From: an uncultured Dialister sp.
GTDB lineage: Bacteria; Bacillota; Negativicutes; Veillonellales; Dialisteraceae
DNA: 13,993 nt
Direction of reading: 5' to 3'
NCBI RefSeq assembly: GCF_900541605.1
Contig: NZ_UQKJ01000051.1
Location: 1 to 13,993 of the forward strand
Shown: piece by piece, positions 1 to 6,611 of the stretch
Position numbering within the stretch: position 1 is the stretch's first letter
Layout of the letters: the number at the start of each line of letters is the position of its first letter
The notes under the pieces: generated by a model
Databases searched by the model: none
Seen by the model: the letters and a program-made list of their open reading frames with translations, nothing else
Told to the model about the DNA's origin: nothing
Translations under genes and position numbers: made by a program

Positions 1-20
1 GCTTCGAACCCTGTGCAGCT

Positions 21-860
21 TTAAATAAAATTATTTTTGTCGTTTACTATAGCTGAAGGATCAGTCTTTGAGTAACTGTTTCGATTAGGACCGCAGATCC
101 TTATTCTTTCTCCGTATTCCTTCAGTTTATCCGTGTATTTTTTTAGCTTTTCACACATACGCTGTTGTGGAGTCTTGCGATGCCCCGGACCATGGACAAA
201 TTCTTTTTCATCCAGTTCCCAGAAGCGTTCAAGAGCCTCCAGCTGTTCTTCCAGATAATCCGGGGTGTATTCAGTACTCGTTTCTATTGTTGCTTGTTCT
301 GTTGCCAGATTTTGGTTGATTTCCTTCAGAAGTGACGTAATCTTCTCATACAGATGATACCGGGACTTTATGGCCGTTTTCTTCCACACCCAGCTGTATT
401 TATTGGCATTGGCTTCCATTTTGGTGCCATCAATGTAGAGATGGGTAAGATCTACGTGGTCTTCCTCAAAAATTTCAGCATTAACCGCATTGAAAATGTC
501 CTCAATACAATTGGCCATAACTTTGTTGATAAAGTTTTCAAAAGTGTGGTAACTGGGAGCCTGACCGCCTGACAGATAAATAAATCGTAAATCTGTACGG
601 CAGGCCTTCTCCAGGCTTCGTAAAGAACAATACCCCTGCATAAATCCGAAAAGCACGAGTTTAAGTAAAATGACCGGATTGTATCCGATGCGGCCCGCAG
701 AGCAGTGGGACTGTACCGGAAGATATTTTCTTAATCCTATAGCCTCCATTAAATGGTCAAATTCAAAAACAGGGTCATCAATTGGCAGATAAGATGCAAT
801 ACACAGTGGCAAAAAGCCCTGCCGTGGGGTACAATGATAACTGGTATTTTTGTATTCCAT
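21..860 (-). pseudogene. IS1182-family transposase, C-terminally truncated
   Basis: This encodes the first part of a DDE transposase of the IS1182 type, which would catalyse cut-and-paste movement of its insertion sequence. Visible family marks are the N-terminal DUF772-like region with YNPVILLKLVLFGFMQGY (about residues 60-77), the IDGTKMEANANKYSWVWKK block (about 143-161) holding the first catalytic Asp, and the GPNRNSYSKTDPSA segment near residue 270. In intact members the last segment continues into the rest of the catalytic domain, for a usual length of about 450-560 residues. Here it runs into the unrelated tail IVNDKNNFI and stops, so the other catalytic residues are missing. The break is near base 50. 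The start ATG at 860 has no clear ribosome binding site. Family confidence is good; whether this is a deletion, a junction with other DNA or an internally deleted IS copy cannot be told here. Confidence 0.85.
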
Positions 861-881
861 TATAATACTATAATACCACTG

Positions 882-919
882 AAAAAGGTGTCTGACTCGT
901 TTGAGTTAGACACCTTTTT
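882..919. terminator. Long hairpin upstream of the transposase
   Basis: Bases 882-898 (AAAAAGGTGTCTGACTC) pair with 903-919 over 17 base pairs, with a single G-T wobble and a 4-base loop. The stem has A5 on one side and T5 on the other, so it reads as a rho-independent terminator in either direction. It lies 22 bases upstream of the transposase ATG. Such hairpins near IS ends are thought to block read-through transcription from the host into the transposase gene; that role is inferred. Confidence 0.7.
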
Positions 920-978
920 GGAGACTGTTTTAATTCAATTATTTCACAGCCCCAAGTTCTTCGCCTGCGGCGCCGGGC

Positions 979-1001
979 TGGCTGAGTGTACGTGCGAACG
1001 G
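979..1001 (+). repeat. 22-23 base dispersed motif, copy 1
   Basis: The sequence TGGCTGAGTG(T)ACGTGCGAACGG here is matched by the reverse complement of 1423-1444, with only one inserted base. Similarity continues outward in gapped form (CTGCGGcgCCGGG here against CTGCGGGCCGGGGG on the opposite strand at about 1453-1466). The two copies form an imperfect inverted repeat around a segment of roughly 420 bases. Confidence 0.65.
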
Positions 1002-1111
1002 ATGACGCCTTGAGCGGAACAGGCCCTTCGGACCAGAAACCCATCTGTGGCCCTCACCGCCTGGCCTGGTGACTCTGCACATCCCCCGTCATTTCGAGCG
1101 GTGGCAAGGGA

Positions 1112-1151
1112 ACTGGATTCGTAGGGAGCCGTAGGCGACCGAGAATCCAGT
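1112..1151. repeat. Inverted repeat in a dispersed repeat element
   Basis: ACTGGATTC at 1112-1120 pairs with GAATCCAGT at 1143-1151 around a 22-base spacer. The flanks include GTCATTTCGAGCGG (about 1089) and, further right, TCGAGAAATCTTTCTGGTAA (about 1222). From memory, this wording is common in dispersed intergenic repeats of several gut bacteria. Its function is unknown. Confidence 0.5.
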
Positions 1152-1328
1152 GACACGCTTCCCCTCGAGTGGCAGCATACTAAGTGGCTCTATCCTCAAA
1201 AATCGCTATAGCTTCGATGAGTCGAGAAATCTTTCTGGTAAATGCCTGTGACCGTGTTACACCCCCATAGACCGCAGATTCTGTTGGAAACGCCGCAGGC
1301 TGAAATTTTGCGGCGAAGCCGCTTGACC

Positions 1329-1356
1329 TCAACTCTCAACTCTCAATTCTCAAATC
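1329..1356. repeat. Four tandem 7-base repeats
   Basis: The units are TCAACTC, TCAACTC, TCAATTC and TCAAATC, directly adjacent. The same unit appears twice in reverse orientation at 2345-2358 (GAGTTGAGAGTTGA), so it is a dispersed heptamer family rather than a single slippage event. Confidence 0.7.
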
Positions 1357-1387
1357 TATCTTTTCCGCCGCAAGCGAACCAGCTTTC

Positions 1388-1412
1388 CTAGCTGCTAAAA
1401 GCCAGCAGCTAG
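1388..1412. repeat. 9-base-pair perfect hairpin
   Basis: CTAGCTGCT pairs exactly with AGCAGCTAG across a 7-base loop (AAAAGCC). There is no T-run on either side, so a terminator is unlikely. It belongs to the repeat cluster. Confidence 0.6.
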
Positions 1413-1422
1413 AAGCCCCCGC

Positions 1423-1444
1423 CCGTTCGCACGTCACTCAGCCA
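1423..1444 (-). repeat. 22-base dispersed motif, copy 2 (inverted)
   Basis: CCGTTCGCACGTCACTCAGCCA is the reverse complement of copy 1 apart from one missing base, and a close direct match to copy 3 at 1566-1586. It closes the right side of the segment opened by copy 1. Confidence 0.65.
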
Positions 1445-1474
1445 CATGACCCCCGGCCCGCAGGGCCTATCACA

Positions 1475-1509
1475 TCTATCTTCTATTTTCTATCATCTAT
1501 CGTCTATCA
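1475..1509. repeat. Five tandem 7-base repeats (TCTATCN type)
   Basis: The units are TCTATCT, TCTATTT, TCTATCA, TCTATCG and TCTATCA, with no gaps. This is a second heptamer tract, about 120 bases from the TCAACTC tract and sharing its 7-base period. Confidence 0.65.
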
Positions 1510-1565
1510 GCCGGACCGCCAGCCAGTCGCTACAGCACCGACCATCCACCAGCTCAAGGCCCTAC

Positions 1566-1586
1566 CCGTTCGTACGCATCCAGCCA
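1566..1586 (-). repeat. 22-base dispersed motif, copy 3
   Basis: CCGTTCGTACGCATCCAGCCA aligns with copy 2 in the same orientation with about four differences. It directly abuts the terminator hairpin of the secreted-protein gene. Confidence 0.5.
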
Positions 1587-1589
1587 CAC

Positions 1590-1640
1590 AAAAAGCCCAC
1601 AGGCCCCGCCGGATTTCCGGCAAAAGCCCGTGGGCTTTTC
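1590..1640 (-). terminator. Terminator of the secreted-protein gene
   Basis: On the minus strand, AAAAGCCCAC (1639-1630) pairs with GTGGGCTTTT (1600-1591), a perfect 10-base-pair stem ending in T5 (1594-1590). A second hairpin, GCCGG/CCGGC around AAAT, sits inside its loop. The first arm can also fold alone as AAAAGCCC/GGGCTTTT, so two shapes compete. It begins about 24 bases after the stop codon of the gene at 1663-2280. Confidence 0.75.
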
Positions 1641-1662
1641 TATTCTCCTTCTTCCTGCTCCA

Positions 1663-2280
1663 TTACCAGTAGGGCGACTCCGCCACGTGTTCGAAGTATT
1701 CATAACTGAACCACTTCGCCTCCGGAGACCAGTCCAGCTTATAGGCAGGCATCGTCTTCCAGTTGCCGCCATATTCACCGACCCCCAGGAAAAGGCTTCC
1801 CTTTCTTACATAGGTGCCGGGCGCCGAATGCTCCGGCTTTTCCATGGTATCGCTGTCGATGTAGGTGATCAGGGATTTCTTCTTCTCATCGAAGCCCAGG
1901 AGGAACGCCCTCCTCCCCTCTTCTTTGAAGCGGATATCGTTCACCCCATAGAAGTATTTTCCCGTATCCACGTCCCGATACTGCTCGATGATATAGTCCG
2001 GCGCCGCCTTCGGGGAAGAGGCTTTCACAGAATAGGTCCAGTAGGTATCAAAATTCAGGAGCCAGTTCGGCTTGCTGATGGCCTTCAGGGTATAGTCATC
2101 GGGTTCCTCGGAGACACTCATAAACCGCACCGTCTTCTTCCCTTCCTTAAAGTCCGCAGAATTGACACCGGCATAGGCTCCCTGCACGATGGACTTCTGG
2201 ACCATCACAAACTGGCTGGCGTCCGCCGTCCCAAAGGACAGGGCTGCCAGGACCGCTGCCAAAAGAAGAGCTTTTTTCAT
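1663..2280 (-). CDS. Secreted protein of unknown function
   Basis: This 205-residue protein begins with a classic signal peptide: MKK, a hydrophobic stretch ALLLAAVLAALSF, and an ADA cleavage motif at residues 19-21, leaving a mature protein of about 184 residues. It has no further membrane segment, no lipobox Cys and no anchor motif, so it should end up outside the cytoplasmic membrane (periplasmic if the cell has an outer membrane). The mature part is rich in aromatic residues (NWLLNFDTYWTY, EYGGNWKTM, WFSYEYFEHVAESPYW), suggesting a compact beta-rich fold. I do not recognise the family; a distant link to small surface-adhesin-like proteins is possible but not supported. AGGAGG lies six bases before the ATG, which fixes the start. 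It is a single-gene unit with its own terminator, separated by 183 bases from the defence operon upstream. Confidence 0.8.
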   Translation of the reverse strand: MKKALLLAAVLAALSFGTADASQFVMVQKSIVQGAYAGVNSADFKEGKKTVRFMSVSEEPDDYTLKAISKPNWLLNFDTYWTYSVKASSPKAAPDYIIEQYRDVDTGKYFYGVNDIRFKEEGRRAFLLGFDEKKKSLITYIDSDTMEKPEHSAPGTYVRKGSLFLGVGEYGGNWKTMPAYKLDWSPEAKWFSYEYFEHVAESPYW

Positions 2281-2463
2281 AGTCTGCCTCCTGCTGATAT
2301 TCAGCTATACCGGTTGAGTTGATTGATCCCCGGATACTGCGAAAGAGTTGAGAGTTGAGTTCCAGCGGCTCCGCCGACCCTTTTTTCTCCCGTCGAATGT
2401 AAAACGATAAAGCCGCAAGCCATTACAATTCACGGTTCCATCTGTTTTACTGCTGCTACTCAT
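2281..2463. other. Intergenic gap between res and the secreted-protein gene
   Basis: It holds the ribosome binding site of the secreted-protein gene (AGGAGG near 2287-2292), a TATAGCT-like minus-strand -10 candidate near 2305-2311 with no good -35, and two inverted copies of the 7-base unit (2345-2358). GTAAAAC (2399-2405) and GTTTTAC (2445-2451) could pair over a long loop. I see no convincing terminator for the operon. Confidence 0.4.
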
Positions 2464-5400
2464 TTATATGCTATTCATTATATTCATCAGATTTTGGAAA
2501 GAATCTACCTGTTCATAGACCACATCATCCGTAGATAATTCATTGAACAGTTTCTTTGCACAGCTGATTTTCGCCTGTTCTATTGGTCGGAGGTCCATAC
2601 TTTCCATGGAACCCTTGGTTTCCGCTATGAAATAGATATGCTTTACCGTGCCCTTCTTGAAGGCTATGGCCCAGTCCGGCGCATAGTTTCCAACGGGTGT
2701 GGGAATCTGGAATCCCCGTGGCAGTTTTGCATACACTACTACCTTGTCATCCATATCCATGTCTTCCGCAAATCGCCGTTCCACGGACCGTTCTGCAGTA
2801 CCGTCAGCAAATACATAGTCCTGCACGTTTTTCTTCGCCCGGTAGGCCTTATTGAAATCCCTGTTTTTCTCCGCCGTAAAGATGGAAGAGTCATAGGTTC
2901 CCTCAGTAGGATTATAGGTAATATCCTCCACAATCATGGTGGCCTTTTCTTCATTAATCAGCCTGGACACTTTGGAAATAAATTCCTCAGGACTGATTTT
3001 ATACATCGCAAATTTCTGGGGATATATGTTTTTCAAAATGGTTGCTACCGTTCGCCTGGTCAGATGCGTTGCCCCACTGATTTTCCCGATGAGATCATAC
3101 TTTACCTGGCTGGTTTCTCCACGAGAGAGGACATAGGTATGGCTCTTTTCACCAACAAAACCGGTCTTTGCCTCAATTTTGTCCTTATCCCAATCTTCTC
3201 CCTGTGTACCTTCCGTCACAGTGTATTGAAGTTGGGAAACGAACAGTCTGTCATTGATATGGTCTACTGCCTTATGGATCAGCTCCTGGCTGTCAAAATG
3301 GACGGTATAGGAATATTTGTGATTGATATAGTTCCATAGTGTCTGGAACTCCTTTCTGAAGAAGTTCTCATTCAGCTTATTTTCCGGAATTTTGGTCTTG
3401 CTGCCATCTTCAATCATGGATTCCATGACGTGGTCATCAAAGATTGCCTGCACCAGCACATGCACTGCCTTTTCTACCGGTTTCAGTGCAGCCGGTACCT
3501 CCGCCAGGCAGTGATTTGCCGCATCTGCTCGATAAGCATCGGTCACTTTCCCCTGTTCATCGATATAGCCATTCGTACCCAGATAAAACAGGATGCTATT
3601 AGCCTGATTTGCGTCAATGGTATAAACAGTCTCTCCCACTTTCACTTTTCTGCCATTGAAATATTCATAGGTTGCTTTGGTCGGCCTGTCATAAAGACTT
3701 TCTTTCATATCGTTCTGCAGATTAGAAACGAAGTCCTTATACCCCTCACTGGCAATAACAGTAAGCTTATTGATATTCTGGACTTCAGATCCCAGGACAT
3801 GGGCATCCATACGATCGCCGAACCGATTAACGCAAAGCCGGAGGCCCCGGCCCACTTCCTGCCGCTTGTTAGTAGTACTGTTTCCCCCCTGTTTCAAGGT
3901 GCAGATCTGGAAAACATTGGGGTTATCCCAACCTTCGCGAAGGGCAGAATGGGAGAATATAAAACGTACCGGATTGTCCAGGGACAGGAGCCTTTCCTTA
4001 TCCTTGAGAATCAGGTCATAAGCCGATTCATCATCACTCATATCGGTTTCCCGCTTCACCTTGCTGTCTACGGCATGTCCCTTTTTATCAATGCTGAAAT
4101 AGCCGGCATGGGTTTTGTGGGTATCGATACCTTTCAGATATTGCTGGTACGGCGTATCGAAGAGAGTGATATATTCGTTCAGGATATCATTGTACTCTTC
4201 TTCAAACATTTTCCCGTACTCCGAAGGCAGTTCATTTCCCTCTTTATCGTATCGGCGGTAATGGTCCACCTTATCGATGAAGAACAGGGACAGCGTCTTG
4301 ATGCCGCGATTGAAGAGATCCTTTTCTTTTTCAAAATGGGACCGGATAGTTTCGCGGATCTGGATTCTGCGGATATCTTTCTCATGGACGTCGCCAAGAA
4401 TTTCCCCTGTATGGATTTCTACACCATTGGTGAAAGTAACCACGTTGTTCACCGGGTCTATATCACTGATATGGTACCCTTTATATTGTTCCATGTTTTT
4501 AGATGCAGCATACAGATCAAAATCTACTCCCACTTTCCTCATTTCCCGGTTTATGGATTTATTGTAGCTGATTTCGAATTCAAGGCGCGCCATGGGCGGT
4601 TTATCCGGATAAACCAGAATCTCCGCCAGGTACAGATATCCTTCCGTGCCGCGAAGGTTCCTGATGTCAAAACCTTTGACCTCGATCTTCTTGACCAGCT
4701 TCATCCGATACGCATCTACCGCATCCAGCACATAGACAAGGTTATGGTGCTCTTTATGGGTGGCGGAGTAGTTCAGCACAAAGAGCGGATTGAATTCTTT
4801 CAGGGCCTTCTGGGTCTTATCGCCGCCCATTTTCTGGGGTTCATCCATAATGATGATGGGCCGGTTCGCTGCGATGACCTGCATGGGCACCCGGGAGCCG
4901 AAATCATCGCGCTCGCTGAATATGATACGGGCCGCCTGGTCACCGCCACGGCCTTCTTTATTCTTGTCTTTATTGAAAGAGGAATTAAAGGCCTGGGTAT
5001 TGATAATCATGACGGAAAGGTCAGCCGTGGAACTGAATGTATCAATATCCGTCAGTCTTTTGGAATTATATACAAAGAAACGGGCCTTTTTCCCATAGAG
5101 TTCCATGAAATGGTCCTCCATGGTCTGGAAGCTTTTCTTTACCCCCTCCCGGGTAGCGATGGACGGTACTACTACGATGAACTTACTCCAGCCATACCGC
5201 TTGTTCAGTTCAAACATGGTCTTGATATAGACATAGGTCTTGCCTGTGCCCGTCTCCATTTCCACATCCAGGGAGCAGGCGCCCATGGGCTTTACCAGGG
5301 TATCCGATTCTTTTACATTATTGGAGAGCTGGGCTTCGTGAATATTTGCCAGGAGCTTTGCATTATCCAAAACAACCGGAGCATTGCCAAACCCCTCATC

Positions 5401-5553
5401 CCCAAAAAGATTGACTTCCTGTGTATGCGCTCCGGTATCCCGGCGGTACCGCATCCTGTCCCGAAAAGGCTGGCCTGCAAAGACCCTGACCACACTATCT
5501 ACGGCATCGGTCTGGTACTGCTGGATAGTAAATTTAAATTTCATGCCTGCCAT
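2464..5553 (-). CDS. res: Type III restriction enzyme, Res subunit
   Basis: This is the ATP-driven translocating and cutting subunit of a type III restriction enzyme, acting in complex with Mod. The 1029-residue protein carries superfamily 2 helicase motifs in order: Walker A METGTGKT (99-106), motif II DEPQ (237-240), SATH (263-266), SHSALREGWDNPN (534-546) and motif VI QEVGRGLRL (565-573). The C-terminus holds a PD-(D/E)XK endonuclease: PDW with Asp960, then AETKG with Glu978 and Lys980. All key residues are present, so it should be active. The length fits the family (about 900-1050). The start ATG overlaps the stop of the DUF1016 gene by one base (TGATG), with AAGGAGG about 10 bases ahead. 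A second ATG three codons later has no well-spaced site. It is the last gene of the operon, so its expression depends on everything upstream, including the frame-disrupted mod. Confidence 0.93.
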   Translation of the reverse strand: MAGMKFKFTIQQYQTDAVDSVVRVFAGQPFRDRMRYRRDTGAHTQEVNLFGDEGFGNAPVVLDNAKLLANIHEAQLSNNVKESDTLVKPMGACSLDVEMETGTGKTYVYIKTMFELNKRYGWSKFIVVVPSIATREGVKKSFQTMEDHFMELYGKKARFFVYNSKRLTDIDTFSSTADLSVMIINTQAFNSSFNKDKNKEGRGGDQAARIIFSERDDFGSRVPMQVIAANRPIIIMDEPQKMGGDKTQKALKEFNPLFVLNYSATHKEHHNLVYVLDAVDAYRMKLVKKIEVKGFDIRNLRGTEGYLYLAEILVYPDKPPMARLEFEISYNKSINREMRKVGVDFDLYAASKNMEQYKGYHISDIDPVNNVVTFTNGVEIHTGEILGDVHEKDIRRIQIRETIRSHFEKEKDLFNRGIKTLSLFFIDKVDHYRRYDKEGNELPSEYGKMFEEEYNDILNEYITLFDTPYQQYLKGIDTHKTHAGYFSIDKKGHAVDSKVKRETDMSDDESAYDLILKDKERLLSLDNPVRFIFSHSALREGWDNPNVFQICTLKQGGNSTTNKRQEVGRGLRLCVNRFGDRMDAHVLGSEVQNINKLTVIASEGYKDFVSNLQNDMKESLYDRPTKATYEYFNGRKVKVGETVYTIDANQANSILFYLGTNGYIDEQGKVTDAYRADAANHCLAEVPAALKPVEKAVHVLVQAIFDDHVMESMIEDGSKTKIPENKLNENFFRKEFQTLWNYINHKYSYTVHFDSQELIHKAVDHINDRLFVSQLQYTVTEGTQGEDWDKDKIEAKTGFVGEKSHTYVLSRGETSQVKYDLIGKISGATHLTRRTVATILKNIYPQKFAMYKISPEEFISKVSRLINEEKATMIVEDITYNPTEGTYDSSIFTAEKNRDFNKAYRAKKNVQDYVFADGTAERSVERRFAEDMDMDDKVVVYAKLPRGFQIPTPVGNYAPDWAIAFKKGTVKHIYFIAETKGSMESMDLRPIEQAKISCAKKLFNELSTDDVVYEQVDSFQNLMNIMNSI

Positions 5554-6611
5554 CAGTCTCTATCCTCCTTGCCGGAATACTCATGCTGGAGATAAAAGAT
5601 CTGCTTCTGCTTCTCGATTTCCTCCTTCAGTTCTTCTTTGGAGGGGAGGTAAGTCAGATATTTAGACATGAAAAGCCTGTCATTATCGTGAAGGACGGAA
5701 TACCTGGCAATATCTTCATCCGTTTCGGAGCAGAGCAGGATACCGATGGTCGGATTATCTCCTTTCTTCCGTTTCAATTCATCATACATCCGCACATACA
5801 TGTCAATCTGGCCCACGTCCTGGTGTGTAATTTTTCCCATTTTAAAATCAATGAGGACATAGCAGCGAAGCTCGATATTATAAAAAACAAGATCAATATA
5901 GTAATCTTCCGTCTCCGTCACAATATGCTGCTGACGGGCTACAAAGGCGAAGCCCCGCCCCATTTCCATCAGGAAATCACGGATATGCGACAGGATAGCC
6001 GATTCCAGGTCTGACTCCAGAAAAGAATCTTCCGTGCGGAAGCCAAGGAATTCCGCCATGACAGGATTCTTTATCATCTCAAAAGGATGCTTCTCAACTT
6101 CCTTTGATTTGTCCTTCATCTCTGCGACGACCTTATCCTTAGCCGGGGCTTTCAGCAGGCGGTAATAATACTGGGTGCTGATATTCCGGTCTAACGTACG
6201 AACGCCCCAATTTTCATCGGATGCTTCTTTCAAATACCAGAGACGGGCCGTTTCATCAGAAACGCGAAGAAGCGCTCGAAAATGGGACCAGCTGAGATTT
6301 TGAACACGCGTGTTCAAAATCTCATAATGAGGAAAATACTGATAAAACTTTACGTAATAATACAGATTTCGTTCCGAAAAAGCTTTTCCATATTCCCGGG
6401 TCAGAGCCAGTGAAAGGGCAGACATAAAGTTCTTTCCATAAAGTTCTGACTTGGTGATCCCCTTCTGCTCCTCTTCGACGATGCGCTTACCCAAAGTCCA
6501 ATAGGTGGCAATCATGGCCTTACTGGCAGCCCGGTAAGCTGTGCCCCGGCCTTTGCTGATAATATGTTTGAGATCGTCAATGAGTGATGCATCCGGCTTT
6601 TTATCAGTCAT
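5553..6611 (-). CDS. DUF1016 (YhcG-type) PD-(D/E)XK nuclease
   Basis: This 352-residue protein matches the DUF1016 family: an N-terminal helical region (about 10-160, with the family-typical LSWSHFRALLRV at 106-117) followed by a PD-(D/E)XK nuclease domain. Catalytic candidates are Asp240 (YYIDLVFYN), Asp255 and Lys257 (LIDFKMG), and Gln268 (DVGQIDMYV). Asp replaces the more usual Glu in the D/E-x-K motif, which is common in this family. Members are often found next to restriction-modification genes; the biochemical role is not settled, so nuclease activity is inferred. It starts directly after the Mod stop (TGAATG), with GGAAGG about nine bases ahead. It ends in a one-base overlap with res. 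Residues 98-107 are encoded by a perfect 32-base palindrome. The charged C-terminus (KEELKEEIEKQKQ) is probably helical. Confidence 0.9.
   Translation of the reverse strand: MTDKKPDASLIDDLKHIISKGRGTAYRAASKAMIATYWTLGKRIVEEEQKGITKSELYGKNFMSALSLALTREYGKAFSERNLYYYVKFYQYFPHYEILNTRVQNLSWSHFRALLRVSDETARLWYLKEASDENWGVRTLDRNISTQYYYRLLKAPAKDKVVAEMKDKSKEVEKHPFEMIKNPVMAEFLGFRTEDSFLESDLESAILSHIRDFLMEMGRGFAFVARQQHIVTETEDYYIDLVFYNIELRCYVLIDFKMGKITHQDVGQIDMYVRMYDELKRKKGDNPTIGILLCSETDEDIARYSVLHDNDRLFMSKYLTYLPSKEELKEEIEKQKQIFYLQHEYSGKEDRD
6293..6324. repeat. Perfect 32-base palindrome inside the DUF1016 gene
   Basis: The half-site TGAGATTTTGAACACG is followed at once by its exact reverse complement, with the centre between 6308 and 6309 (core ACGCGT). 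There are no mismatches and no loop. It encodes EILNTRVQNL in the DUF1016 protein. The symmetry suits a dimeric protein binding site, a cruciform or an RNA hairpin. The lack of a T-run argues against a terminator on either strand. Confidence 0.9.

Larger units (their letters stand above)
921..1662. other. Repeat-rich intergenic region without genes
   Basis: No reading frame here has a ribosome binding site or a recognisable protein. The DNA is filled with short repeats and hairpins: three copies of a 22-base motif, two 7-base tandem repeat tracts, an inverted repeat at 1112-1151, a hairpin at 1388-1412 and a GCCGCA/TGCGGC stem near 1293-1315. The composition is mixed, with GC-rich blocks next to pyrimidine-rich tracts. 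It looks like accumulated repetitive debris next to the IS remnant. Confidence 0.6.

Noticed and set aside
1..20. GGTTCGAA on the minus strand, resembling a tRNA T-loop
   Set aside because: The preceding minus-strand DNA is AT-rich transposase tail with no anticodon or D-arm, so no tRNA can be built.
921..1662. CRISPR array, because of multiple short repeats
   Set aside because: The repeats are 7-base tandems or scattered motifs with no uniform spacers, and no cas genes are present.
3888..3895. Run of six G on the coding strand in res as a second phase switch
   Set aside because: The frame is intact and the tract encodes the conserved KQGGNST region; six is short for frequent slippage.
3430..5595. 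Long plus-strand open frame of 721 codons
   Set aside because: It is the antisense shadow of res, whose helicase and nuclease motifs are unmistakable; the opposite frame shows no motif or ribosome binding site.
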